From contig JAIOOR010000019.1 in the NCBI GenBank assembly GCA_021414365.1, positions 1-64,000 of the forward strand: a stretch of 64,000 nt of DNA, written 5' to 3'. Position 1 is the stretch's first letter. Every line of letters starts with the position of its first letter. Made by a program: the position numbers and the translations under genes. The notes beneath the pieces are model-generated. The model did not search any database and had not been told where the DNA came from. It was given only the letters and a program-made list of their open reading frames with translations. Shown here one piece after another: positions 45,721 through 53,793 of this stretch. This DNA is from Nitrosarchaeum sp. GTDB lineage: Archaea > Thermoproteota > Nitrososphaeria > Nitrososphaerales > Nitrosopumilaceae.

Positions 45721-46401
45721 TTAATTTTCAAAACTTTTCTCAATTTCTTGAGCCATCGATTCTAATTTGCTTGTATCTCCTAAATTTCTATATGTTAACT
45801 TCTCCAATGTTTTGATAATGCTAATTGCTGCTCTGTACTGTGGAATATCTGGATGATTCAATTCTCCGTACATTCCAATTCCTTGAATGCCGTTTTGTTT
45901 TGCAAAACCTAAGATCAATCCATTAAATCCAGTAATTATTGATCTTTGAGGCGTAGTTAAAACTCCTAATCCCTGCATTTGTCTTGTTAACTCCATTGAG
46001 GTAGTCGTTACAAACGTTTTGGGGTTTTTATCTAATACTCTATTTGTATGAAAACCTCCAAGGGTGTAGATGAATTTAGCAGAATATTTTTTGGAGACAT
46101 CAATGACATCTTGGCAAAGAGAATACAGTTCTTGACTGTCTTGTGGTTGACCTGTGCCTCCTCCAAAAACAATCAATCCATCTGAATATTTGTACTCCCA
46201 ACTCTCATTTGGCAATTCTATGTGTCCACCTATGTCTACTACATATGTGGGATAAGGTGTTTTTGCAATTCTGAATTTCTTTGTTCTCAAACTATCATTG
46301 ATAAAATTAACCACTATGCTTCCAACGTTTCCCATATCCTGCATGGCTGCAATTACTATTGGTTTTTCTATGGCTGGCTCTTCTGTTTGAAAAAATTCCA
46401 T
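45721..46401 (-). CDS. PAC2-family protein (proteasome assembly chaperone-like)
   Basis: 226 aa. VIAAMQDMGNVGSIVVNFI, YVVDIGGHIELP, TLGGFHTNR and LGFAKQNGIQGIGMYGEL match the archaeal PAC2/COG1938 group, distantly related to proteasome assembly chaperones. Function in archaea unsettled. Confidence 0.85.
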   Translation of the reverse strand: MEFFQTEEPAIEKPIVIAAMQDMGNVGSIVVNFINDSLRTKKFRIAKTPYPTYVVDIGGHIELPNESWEYKYSDGLIVFGGGTGQPQDSQELYSLCQDVIDVSKKYSAKFIYTLGGFHTNRVLDKNPKTFVTTTSMELTRQMQGLGVLTTPQRSIITGFNGLILGFAKQNGIQGIGMYGELNHPDIPQYRAAISIIKTLEKLTYRNLGDTSKLESMAQEIEKSFEN

Positions 46402-46477
46402 TACTTTCTCTAAAGTTTGACTTACTTAAAACTTAAGATTTGTATATGCTGTGAAAAATTAAAACGATTGATATATT

Positions 46478-46690
46478 ATGATTATTGGAAAGATTGATAA
46501 AAATGAGAAAAAAATCAGTTTTCAGCTAAATCTCAAATGCTCAAAATGTCAAAAAAAAGTACCTGGAGGCATGAAGTCATCTGAAAGCTATTTTGGCTCA
46601 GAGCCATTTAAAATTGAAATTAAGAATTTTAAAAAAAATTATCTTTGTGGTATATGTAGAGATAAAAAAAGAATTGCAGATAAAAAATAA
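46478..46690 (+). CDS. Small zinc-binding hypothetical protein
   Basis: 70 aa. Ligands KCSKCQKKVPGG and YLCGICRDKK form a C4 ribbon with a long loop. Very basic. Divergent from the PAC2 gene. No named family known to me. Confidence 0.6.
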   Translation: MIIGKIDKNEKKISFQLNLKCSKCQKKVPGGMKSSESYFGSEPFKIEIKNFKKNYLCGICRDKKRIADKK

Positions 46691-46749
46691 TTTTTTTTAA
46701 ATTAAACTATTGATAAATAAATTTTTTCTCAATTGTAAATGTAAATTTT

Positions 46750-47394
46750 CTACCACACGGCGTGTACTATTTCCTTGAGATTTCTTCTGGGTTTAGGGAA
46801 TTTATCTTGCTTTGGGTATCCTATGCATAGTATTGATGATGGAATTAAATCTGTATTGATGACCTTCATTACTTTTTGCTCGTCAAACATTCCAATCCAA
46901 ATTGAGCTTAATCCTAAAGCTTGGGCTGCAAGCTGAGAATATGCTGCAGCAAGTGTTGCATCTTGTATGGCGAATTTTTTCAGTATCTCTTCTGGAAAAT
47001 CCATTTTAACCCTTGATGGATTTTTGCAAAAAATTAGAACTACAGGTGCATTAACATAAGGCTGGTTGTTGCATGCCTCAATTAGTTGCTGCTTTTTTTC
47101 AGGACTCTTAACGTAAAATATCTCAAATCCCTGAAAGTTTCCTGCAGTTGGTGCAGTATCTGCGGCAGCTATAATTTTGTCAATTTTTACAGTCTCTACT
47201 ATTTTGTCTGTAAACTTTCTAGTTGAACGCCGTTTTGACATTACTGTGAATAAATCAGTATTGATAAATTCAGTTGGTGATGATTTTAGTATCTGATCTA
47301 GTAATTGATTTCTAACATTGGTATCTGTATTGCCACCTGCTTTTGGTTCATATCCTGATGGGTATAGTTTTTCCTGTTCATCTTTAGAATTCAC
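46750..47394 (-). CDS. Nitroreductase-family flavoprotein
   Basis: 214 aa. MSKRRSTRKFTDKIV is the FMN phosphate-binding helix of the family, with TAPTAGNFQGFEI and the later ILCIGYPKQDKFP. Reduces quinones, nitro compounds or flavins; physiological substrate unknown. An N-terminal extension of about 45 residues is present. Confidence 0.88.
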   Translation of the reverse strand: MNSKDEQEKLYPSGYEPKAGGNTDTNVRNQLLDQILKSSPTEFINTDLFTVMSKRRSTRKFTDKIVETVKIDKIIAAADTAPTAGNFQGFEIFYVKSPEKKQQLIEACNNQPYVNAPVVLIFCKNPSRVKMDFPEEILKKFAIQDATLAAAYSQLAAQALGLSSIWIGMFDEQKVMKVINTDLIPSSILCIGYPKQDKFPKPRRNLKEIVHAVW

Positions 47395-47474
47395 ACCTGA
47401 TGTAGATGAAATAACTTATTAAGCAATTCTTGAAATACTGTTTTTATTTTCTATTTTGAGTAAAATTATATCTA

Positions 47475-47654
47475 TTATTTTCTACCTTTGATAATCATCT
47501 GATTTGATTCTATAAGCATACAATTAGGATGAAATTGTTTTTCAGTTATATTTCCACATGCATGACAATGAAATGTAATTGCTAAATTGCATATGTTGCA
47601 TAACTTATCTGATTCTAATTGTTTTCCACATCTTCTACATGAATCAAATCTCAT
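47475..47654 (-). CDS. Zinc-ribbon protein (59 aa)
   Basis: One residue below the ORF-track limit. Three Cys pairs: SCRRCGKQL, LCNICNLA and HCHACGNI, plus FHPNCM. Probably a double zinc ribbon. Lies in what otherwise appears as a gap upstream of the nitroreductase. Confidence 0.65.
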   Translation of the reverse strand: MRFDSCRRCGKQLESDKLCNICNLAITFHCHACGNITEKQFHPNCMLIESNQMIIKGRK

Positions 47655-47881
47655 GTTGATATGCTGTTTTTAATTTGATTTAAAGTATGTGAAACTTAGG
47701 CTGCAATAATTAGCTTGCTCTAATTTCTTTATTTGATTGATTTTCATTCTATAGAATTAGAATCAATTGAAATTTATTTTTTTATAATTTGCTGTATGTA
47801 CTATCTTGTATTTGTATGCCTGTTTTGAATAATTTTTTATTTTGATAAATTTATGACAAAAATATTGTTTTTGAATTTATT

Positions 47882-48025
47882 TTATTTTGATAATTGATGT
47901 ATTTTTGAGCCACAACTATTGCATTTTTTACTTGCTATGTATTTTTCAATACTCTGATCATCCCACAGTAACGCATTTGATTTATGCCCCTTCTCGCATT
48001 TTATCTTAAATAACACGCTTGTCAT
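47882..48025 (-). CDS. Zinc-ribbon micro-protein (47 aa)
   Basis: Missed by the track. Pattern IKCEKGHKS ... KKCNSCGSKIH gives C-x3-H and C-x2-C ligands around an aromatic acidic helix (LLWDDQSIEKYI). The C-x3-H knuckle followed by a helix resembles other thaumarchaeal response-type ribbons. Function unknown. Confidence 0.6.
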   Translation of the reverse strand: MTSVLFKIKCEKGHKSNALLWDDQSIEKYIASKKCNSCGSKIHQLSK

Positions 48026-48077
48026 GATTGTGTTTTGTTGATTTTTTCTAAACTTAAGGATATTGTTTTTAAATTAA

Positions 48078-48428
48078 TTATTGGCTCGGTCTTGCATTAC
48101 CTGCTTCACTAGATTCATCTTGTTTTTTAAATACTCTATACTCTCCAATTATCGAACTACACTTTTGACATGTGTACTGTCCTCTTTCTACGAGAATTAA
48201 ATTATCTGCTACTTGCTCATTTGTGTTTTCTTCTAGATGAATTGTTGGTGGATTGTTAAATTCCTCCTCACAGTTTTTACAATAATGTTTTGACATTTTT
48301 CTCTCTTCAAGTTTTCCTACAGGTGCTAAAAATAATTTTCCAACACCCAAATCCGCCTTTTTTGCTTGCTCTTCAGTTAGGTCTGCCATTATGTAGCCAC
48401 CTGATCCCTGAAGTTTGAATTCAGTCAT
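48078..48428 (-). CDS. Zinc-ribbon hypothetical protein
   Basis: 116 aa. A C4 site YCKNCEEEF ... YTCQKCSSII with a 40-residue insert and a Ser/Asn-rich tail. An internal Met (MSKHYCKN) could give a shorter form. No family name. Confidence 0.6.
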   Translation of the reverse strand: MTEFKLQGSGGYIMADLTEEQAKKADLGVGKLFLAPVGKLEERKMSKHYCKNCEEEFNNPPTIHLEENTNEQVADNLILVERGQYTCQKCSSIIGEYRVFKKQDESSEAGNARPSQ

Positions 48429-48479
48429 TTCTTTTGTTATTTATTTTGGTCTTAAAATACCATGCTTTTAAAAAATGAT

Positions 48480-48689
48480 TTAGGATTTGTTTTTTGTTTT
48501 TCTTATTTGATAAAGGACTGAAAAGCTCAATCCAGAAATAAACAAACCAATGCCAAACAAACTCAGAAAAATCATATTGATAGTATCATTTTGAGGATTC
48601 AAAAATATTGTAATTCCAATCAAAGTCAAGATTATTCCTAAAATAAGCCCAAAAATGCTAGGACGTTTAAGTTCAATAATTTTAGACAT
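48480..48689 (-). CDS. Two-helix membrane protein
   Basis: 69 aa with helices at about 11-30 and 37-60 and a basic tail (YQIRKTKNKS). Unknown. Confidence 0.5.
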   Translation of the reverse strand: MSKIIELKRPSIFGLILGIILTLIGITIFLNPQNDTINMIFLSLFGIGLFISGLSFSVLYQIRKTKNKS

Positions 48690-48740
48690 ATTTCAAGTCA
48701 TTTTCAATTTTATTTAAAGCCTAATTTAGAATATATGAAA

Positions 48741-49217
48741 CTATTTTCTTTGATTGTATTTTTCTGCTTCTTTTTCATAGAAAAATTCTTGTCTTTTCAA
48801 ATCTTTTTCTGAAATTATCCTGTATTTTCTCATGGGTACCAATCGTGATATCTGCTCGTATGTGTTCATATCTCGGACATCTTCTGCATGCGCAATTTGT
48901 ATTAGTGGAGATTTTTTCTCAATCATTGGCTTTACTTGTTGATATCCTCCACTCTGAGGCATACCTGTACGATATAACCCAATATTTTTCACACCTTTTG
49001 AAATTTGTGGATCTTGGTAACAACAAATAGAATATTCGCCGTTTTCTTTTTCTACAATTGTTAATCTTGTAAATTTATCACTCCAGTCTTCAATATTCTT
49101 TGCAATATCCACAGCTTCTTTTTTATCTTCAAATACCATTGATACTACTAATCTATCTTTTTCATATGCCCATGAAATTCCATAAAAATTTCCATGCCAC
49201 TCTATCTCATAAGACAT
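48741..49217 (-). CDS. Conserved hypothetical protein
   Basis: 158 aa, soluble. The first 80 residues alternate strands and helices (EIEWHGNFYGISWAYEKDRL, VVSMVFEDKKEAVDIAKNI). The C-terminal third is helical and charged. No recognised family. Confidence 0.55.
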   Translation of the reverse strand: MSYEIEWHGNFYGISWAYEKDRLVVSMVFEDKKEAVDIAKNIEDWSDKFTRLTIVEKENGEYSICCYQDPQISKGVKNIGLYRTGMPQSGGYQQVKPMIEKKSPLIQIAHAEDVRDMNTYEQISRLVPMRKYRIISEKDLKRQEFFYEKEAEKYNQRK

Positions 49218-49266
49218 GAATGTCTCTGAACATTTCTCAAATTAACACTTTCGAATGGTATTTTTT

Positions 49267-49536
49267 CTAGACGTGTTTTTCATATAACTCTCCAAGCATA
49301 GAATTAATCTTTTCAATCTCATGGTCTCCCCAAGAATCTGATTTTATGCGAATGTGTATGTCATTTTCTTCTAAATTATGAATAACTTTTGGATACATCA
49401 TTCCAATGAAAAATGATTTTTGATCTAAATTCATTTGCTTTGCTCTGTGTTGAAAATAACTTAACCACTCTCGTTTTTCATCTTGAAAAGTTTCTAAAAT
49501 TATACTATGAATCTTTAATTCAAGTTCTTTATCCAT
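49267..49536 (-). CDS. Small hypothetical protein
   Basis: 89 aa, charged, helical, no Cys. Co-oriented with its neighbours at 48741 and 49585 with gaps of about 50 bp. Unknown. Confidence 0.5.
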   Translation of the reverse strand: MDKELELKIHSIILETFQDEKREWLSYFQHRAKQMNLDQKSFFIGMMYPKVIHNLEENDIHIRIKSDSWGDHEIEKINSMLGELYEKHV

Positions 49537-49584
49537 TGAAATTTATCATATGTAAGTAAAATTAAGGATTTTTATTTAAAAAAA

Positions 49585-49815
49585 TTAGCAGAATCTGTCA
49601 CATTCACATTTTCTGCTTGTAAACACATTTCTCAGTGAATCTAATTTTGAAAAGGACATTGAAGGTTTCTTGCCAACGATTTTGAATAAAGTTATCCCTG
49701 TTGCAGAACTAGTTCCTTTGAGCGCCCATGACCCATTTTTCATTAAATACGGTTTTGGGTTTTTCATGGTTACTTTTTGATGGATTTTGATATCATATGC
49801 CTTGATGTCTGACAT
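49585..49815 (-). CDS. DUF5679-like protein with altered zinc site
   Basis: 76 aa. KVTMKNPKPYLMKNGSWALKGTSSATGITLFKIVGKKP follows the DUF5679 pattern (MKNP, then MKNGR-x-ALKGTC-x2-CGT-x-LFRI; quoted in part), but the expected cysteines are replaced by Ser/Ala/Gly (GTSSATG). New cysteines appear at the C-terminal end (RKCECDRFC). The fold may be kept while the metal site has moved or been lost. Confidence 0.6.
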   Translation of the reverse strand: MSDIKAYDIKIHQKVTMKNPKPYLMKNGSWALKGTSSATGITLFKIVGKKPSMSFSKLDSLRNVFTSRKCECDRFC

Positions 49816-50011
49816 TGCTCAATATGACAAAATTGGTATTACAAAGGCATTGTAAATTTTTTCATATCTAAGAGCTCAAAAAGTTCTCTAATGTTTTTTG
49901 AATTTTTCTAACTACTTATTTTTGAACATTAGTTTTATTTTTTAATTTGGATTAAACAAATGTTTAAAATTTTAGAATCTCTGTTTTATATCAGTAATCT
50001 AATAATGAATA

Positions 50012-50070
50012 GGCGCCTTCGATTAGTGGTCTAGGCATGCTATAAACGATCACTATTCCAAGACGTCGAT
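50012..50070 (+). ncRNA. Candidate small RNA with TAGTGGTC hairpin
   Basis: In a 256-bp gap. tagtggtc (50024-50031) pairs with gatcacta (50048-50055) with one G-U, extended outward by two more pairs; loop of 16 nt. A strong TATA-like ttttatatc at 49984-49992 would start a transcript near 50014, and a T-run follows. It has a tRNA A-box-like string but no T arm, so it is not a tRNA. The same tagtggtc arm occurs at 25131. Confidence 0.4.
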
Positions 50071-50071
50071 T

Positions 50072-50404
50072 TTAAATTTCATTTAAATGAATCCGTAGTG
50101 CTTTTTTTATTTCATTTTTATTTAGTTCAACTTTGTTATTTCCAATCTTTAGACTATCTGCATCATCTATTGACGATAGTTTATGAACAAGAACATCTGA
50201 GAGTAACTCTAAATTAAAATCATTATTGTTTTTGATATTTATTTTCAAATATTTTTCATGTATTCCTTTACCCTTAGTTAATCCTCCCGCTGGAAAAATT
50301 CTGATATCTTCATTTACTCTGTTTTCTGTTTGATTTTTTCCAAAAATTCTATGATCTATGTCATTACCTCCATGAAAATAAAATATTGTAATAATAAACT
50401 CCAC
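50072..50404 (-). CDS. Hypothetical protein
   Basis: 110 aa, soluble, with an Asn-rich middle and a charged C terminus (VELNKNEIKKALRIHL). Not recognised. Confidence 0.45.
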   Translation of the reverse strand: MEFIITIFYFHGGNDIDHRIFGKNQTENRVNEDIRIFPAGGLTKGKGIHEKYLKINIKNNNDFNLELLSDVLVHKLSSIDDADSLKIGNNKVELNKNEIKKALRIHLNEI

Positions 50405-50446
50405 ATTCTTTTTGGTATTTATCTGAAATAAAGACGCTTCTTATTG

Positions 50447-50589
50447 TTATTTTTTCAATAGTGCTTCTTCTGGTGTTTTATCTTGATTGATTTTCCAATG
50501 CCAACTATGGTGTTTCTTCCAATGTTCTTCTAGTTGTAAAGTTGTAGGTTCTTTTCCTAAGGTGTTCCGCACATTTTACACTGTCTCAC
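50447..50589 (-). pseudogene. Frameshifted zinc-finger micro-gene
   Basis: From a GTG at 50589 the frame encodes MRQCKMCGTP then hits TAG; shifting by one base at that point gives an open frame LGKEPTTLQLEEHWKKHHSWHWK... to a stop at 50447. The joined product has C-x2-C ... H-x3-H ligands and a length of 47 aa. This looks like a single-base deletion, a sequencing error or a programmed shift. All three explanations remain open. Confidence 0.5.
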
Positions 50590-50613
50590 ATATTTTTCTA
50601 AATTGTTATAAAA

Positions 50614-50979
50614 TTAAGGATTACTTTTTTTCCATGATGCTTTTTCTTGATTCTCTGCACTTAGCAAAACTAGAAAAAATACAAATTCTCTTAAGATATT
50701 TTTTTGATTTGGTGTCAATGACAATTCTAATTTTTTGGAAAAATCAAGAGATATCTGATATATTTGTCCAAAATGGCTTCCTAAGGTAAATGCATTTAAC
50801 GATTTATCTGGTATGCTATCTAGATTACTTTTATACAAATTTAGAGCCACATTTTTAGTCCAAGTGGTTTTTAAAATCAAATCCATGGTTAATTTAATTA
50901 ATCTCTCATCTAACTTCCCCTCAATTGATGTAAGGATTTTACGAACCTCTATTTTGTTTTGTTTGCTCAGTCCTACCAT
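50614..50979 (-). CDS. Hypothetical helical protein
   Basis: 121 aa, all-helical and basic at the N terminus; LLLLSAENQEK-like C-terminal helix (FFLVLLSAENQEKA). No motif recognised. Confidence 0.5.
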   Translation of the reverse strand: MVGLSKQNKIEVRKILTSIEGKLDERLIKLTMDLILKTTWTKNVALNLYKSNLDSIPDKSLNAFTLGSHFGQIYQISLDFSKKLELSLTPNQKNILREFVFFLVLLSAENQEKASWKKSNP

Positions 50980-51064
50980 GTCATTTCCTGGTTGATGTTG
51001 TGTGGTACTTGATATAGAATTTATTCAATACTTGATTTTAAATTATGTAAAATTAAGAGTTGTG

Positions 51065-51175
51065 TTAATCTATTCTATCTCTTAATTGATGACAATCACA
51101 AAGACAGCCTTTCTGGCATTTCATTCTTTTACAATCTGAACATGTTTTTTTATTCCAATAAGGCATAGTATTCAT
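51065..51175 (-). CDS. CxCxCH-type Cys-rich micropeptide (36 aa)
   Basis: Sequence contains TCSDCKRMKCQKGCLCDCHQ, i.e. C-x2-C-x4-C-x3-C-x-C-x-C-H. It begins 1 bp after the stop of the winged-helix-like gene at 51177 on the same strand, so it is probably its operon partner. Closest relative in this window is the peptide at 51609 (CLDCKNHRCITSSCQCSCH). Confidence 0.65.
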   Translation of the reverse strand: MNTMPYWNKKTCSDCKRMKCQKGCLCDCHQLRDRID

Positions 51176-51176
51176 T

Positions 51177-51527
51177 TTATTTTGATTTTTGTTTTCTATT
51201 CATCCTGAATTCTTGTGATTTCTGTCTTTTTCTTTGTTGTTCTAAATTCATAATCAGATATGTTTTTCCTGCTTCACATAACTTCATTTCGCCTGTAAAC
51301 TGATCATGCACTGATTCCAACGTGCCATCCATTAACAATCCTCCAACAATTTCCCATGCTTGGTCTTCTGGTATATCAAATTTGTACGAAAGTGTTGAAA
51401 CTTTAGTATAATAGCCGTTTTTTGAATTACGTAAAACAAAGTCTCTGATTTTATCTTCAGTTGTTTGGGTTTTTGGTTGTGATGATCTATTACCAAATCG
51501 TTTAAATGGTTTTCTGTTCTCTGACAT
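51177..51527 (-). CDS. Winged-helix-like hypothetical protein
   Basis: 116 aa. Basic disordered ends flank a compact domain with DFVLRNSKNGYYTKVSTLSYKFDIPEDQAWEIVGGLL (partly quoted), which reads as a winged helix (helix-turn-helix with DIPEDQAWEIV as recognition helix). Probably nucleic-acid binding. Upstream partner of the micropeptide at 51065. Confidence 0.6.
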   Translation of the reverse strand: MSENRKPFKRFGNRSSQPKTQTTEDKIRDFVLRNSKNGYYTKVSTLSYKFDIPEDQAWEIVGGLLMDGTLESVHDQFTGEMKLCEAGKTYLIMNLEQQRKRQKSQEFRMNRKQKSK

Positions 51528-51608
51528 TGTTCTTTTATGGTTTTGCTGGTATTTTAGGACTTGTAAGAATACCTAAAGGCTTTAGGAATCTACATGATAA
51601 TACATATC

Positions 51609-51737
51609 ATGAGTGAAAAGGCAAGAAGAATTGAGGAATTAAGAATGAAAACTGGAAGAAGTAAACGTTGTCTTGATTGTAAAAATCATCGATGTATAAC
51701 TTCAAGCTGTCAATGCAGTTGTCATTTGAAAAGCTAA
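51609..51737 (+). CDS. CxCxCH-type Cys-rich micropeptide (42 aa)
   Basis: N-terminal amphipathic helix (MSEKARRIEELRMKTGRS) followed by RCLDCKNHRCITSSCQCSCH and a four-residue tail. Seven Cys/His ligands in 19 residues. Same ligand order as the 51065 peptide, with one extra residue in the third gap, so a paralogue. Divergent from the 51527 gene. Confidence 0.65.
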   Translation: MSEKARRIEELRMKTGRSKRCLDCKNHRCITSSCQCSCHLKS

Positions 51738-51896
51738 CTGGTATCAGACCTACTCAGACCTGAATGATGATCTTCACTGCTCTAATCTGAGTGCGGTTGT
51801 GTGTATTTCCCAATCTTGCCAATTAGCAAAGTTTCTAATCTTAGCACTCCATAGAGGTCAAATTTTGATTTTAGATGATTTGTTCTAATTATATTC

Positions 51897-52019
51897 TCAA
51901 AAATATTTTGAATCCATTTTCTTTGCATCCATTGTGACGATTTTATGGCATTTACAAAAACAATTTGCATGAATCATATCATGATTGTTTCTATATTCAC
52001 ATTCTTTAGTGTGTTCCAT
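51897..52019 (-). CDS. CxCxCH-type micropeptide (40 aa)
   Basis: Begins MEHTKECEYRNNHDMIHA and then NCFCKCHKIV. The frame differs from the ORF-track entry 51782..51970, which has no recognisable feature. The FCKCH knuckle matches LCDCH and QCSCH in the other family members. Confidence 0.55.
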   Translation of the reverse strand: MEHTKECEYRNNHDMIHANCFCKCHKIVTMDAKKMDSKYF

Positions 52020-52160
52020 GTGATTTTTATTTTTACTTTTAATGCACTTAAAGATTAAGATTATTGATAGTATCTTAGATGGATTTTTGGTTAACTATAT
52101 AATAAATTAGTCTGAAATTATAAAAATAAAATTTGAAATAAAAAAATTTACTTCAATTAA

Positions 52161-52217
52161 CTATTTCTTTTTTGAAGCTTTTTTTGCTGCTGGTTTTTTT
52201 GCTGCTGCTTTTGCCAT
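52161..52217 (-). CDS. Lys/Ala-rich micropeptide (18 aa)
   Basis: MAKAAAKKPAAKKASKKK, nearly identical in composition to histone H1-type or Alba-like basic tails. A TATA-like gataaaac lies 20-26 bp upstream on the minus strand, implying a leaderless transcript. If translated it would bind nucleic acid non-specifically. Confidence is limited by its size. Confidence 0.5.
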   Translation of the reverse strand: MAKAAAKKPAAKKASKKK

Positions 52218-52358
52218 GATAAACAGGTTGTTTTATCTAGAATTTGCAATGTTGATGTTAATTAATTAGACAAAATGGATATTGATCGGAACATGTTTTT
52301 GACCTTTTTGAATCATACAATTATTGAAATTTAATTATGCTATTTGATAATTATCAAA

Positions 52359-52958
52359 TCATTCTTTTGCATTAATCGAATCAGGATCATTATTTCCTGG
52401 AAGATACTTGTCTCCTAATTTTACCTTCATTTTTTCATCAAATTCTTCTTGAAGCCTTGATAGATAGATCTCTGCTTCTGTTTCATCATCTGGAATTCCC
52501 GTATTAACATTAAAATTAAAACCAGTCGCTAAATGATAAAACTCCTCAAAAAATTCTTTACAATCTATTACGTCAGCTTGAGAATCAATTGATACTATCA
52601 AACAGTCATGCTCTTCTCTGAATTTTAAACATATTTCTTCATCAATCATTGTGTCAACTATTACGGCCATAAGATATCGAACTAATGTCTCATCTAGTTT
52701 TTTTTGATTATTTTTAGAGCGTGTTATCCATAATTCATAACCATCAACAAGATACTCAAATGTCCCAATTAGAATATCTCTAATATCACTAACTGGATGT
52801 GCTAGTTTTGATTTCCATGAAGGTTCTTCTTTATTTCCTGGCTGCACGTATAATACATCAAATTTTATTTCTTCATGAATTTGTTCATATTCCCAAACTT
52901 GTTTGTTTGTCCACATAGGAGAATATTTTTCAATAAGTATTGCAGTTAATTGATCCAA
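52359..52958 (-). CDS. Hypothetical acidic protein
   Basis: 199 aa, acidic, helical, no Cys cluster except scattered residues. IHEEIKFDVLYVQPG and FEYLVDGYELWITRSK are distinctive. Not recognised; no operon partner. Confidence 0.6.
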   Translation of the reverse strand: MDQLTAILIEKYSPMWTNKQVWEYEQIHEEIKFDVLYVQPGNKEEPSWKSKLAHPVSDIRDILIGTFEYLVDGYELWITRSKNNQKKLDETLVRYLMAVIVDTMIDEEICLKFREEHDCLIVSIDSQADVIDCKEFFEEFYHLATGFNFNVNTGIPDDETEAEIYLSRLQEEFDEKMKVKLGDKYLPGNNDPDSINAKE

Positions 52959-53042
52959 TATTTTGTTTCAATTAGACCGTAGTTTATGCTTATCTTACAA
53001 AATATGATGTGAATTTTTCTTATTTTTTTTTGAATTATGTAT

Positions 53043-53249
53043 CTAGTTTTTAATGTTAGATTTAAAAAATGCTAAAGTGCATTCTGCTAGTTCTTTATCT
53101 GAATGTTTTTTGATAACGTGCTTACAGTTGGGGCATGTACCCTTGTCTTCCTCAGTGAAATCATCGCCTACTTGCTTCATACAACACTCCATTAATTCTG
53201 GAGTAGAGTGTGATTCCATGGATAGTTTACATGTGGGACATTCAGTCAT
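53043..53249 (-). CDS. Protein with a duplicated CPxCK...HS..EL.EC zinc motif
   Basis: ATG at 53249 (MTECPTCK) is preferred to the track start at 53318; 68 aa. Two tandem repeats of about 24 residues: CPTCKLSMESHSTPELMECC and CPNCKHVIKKHSDKELAECT. Each repeat supplies C-x2-C, H and C, so two identical metal sites or one paired site. The duplication is internal and clean. Confidence 0.7.
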   Translation of the reverse strand: MTECPTCKLSMESHSTPELMECCMKQVGDDFTEEDKGTCPNCKHVIKKHSDKELAECTLAFFKSNIKN

Positions 53250-53504
53250 GTTTTCTACCCATACGAGAATAGTTGTTGATATACTATAGGGCAACTTGTG
53301 ACAAAATATTTTCATCATTGAATAAAATTAGTTTTTTTTACCACAATATCCCTACCTAATTCTAACAAATAACAATGTCAGAATATTTCTGATTTTTATG
53401 CCTAATCCTCTTGGTTTTTTATGATTTTTTTATTATTTTAAGCACATTTTAATTAAAAATTTTATTATATCGTTTAAAAATCATTATAAATCAGGATTCA
53501 AAAA

Positions 53505-53756
53505 TTGAAAAAATTTGATAATATTTTGTTACAATGCAGTTCTTGTAATCTTAAAGTAATTTTTGGTTTAATTTATGATATAGAGTGTGATTGGGGGTCG
53601 CACATTGTAATTCAATGTCCTAACTGTGAAGAATTGTTTTCAATTGATAATTCATGTCCTGCATTTTCAAGTATTTTAGATTTGACTAAATTAAACAGTG
53701 ATTTATTAAATCAACAAGAAATATCTGATTACTCATCATCGGCACATCCGTGTTAA
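53505..53756 (+). CDS. Zinc-ribbon hypothetical protein
   Basis: 83 aa, TTG start about 22 bp after a TATA-like cattataaat, fitting leaderless initiation. Ligands LLQCSSCNLKV and VIQCPNCEELF form a C4 ribbon with a beta hairpin between. Ser-rich C terminus. Confidence 0.6.
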   Translation: MKKFDNILLQCSSCNLKVIFGLIYDIECDWGSHIVIQCPNCEELFSIDNSCPAFSSILDLTKLNSDLLNQQEISDYSSSAHPC

Positions 53757-53793
53757 GTATTTGATTTTAAACAAATTTGATAAAAGTCTTATT

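Noticed and set aside
50012-50070. tRNA gene
   Set aside because: Has a box-A-like ttagtggtct but no acceptor stem or GGTTCRAAYCC T arm on either strand; kept as a hairpin RNA candidate.
51782-51970. Minus-strand ORF of 62 aa
   Set aside because: It overlaps the CxCxCH micropeptide in another frame and shows no ligand or family pattern; the micropeptide is the better reading.
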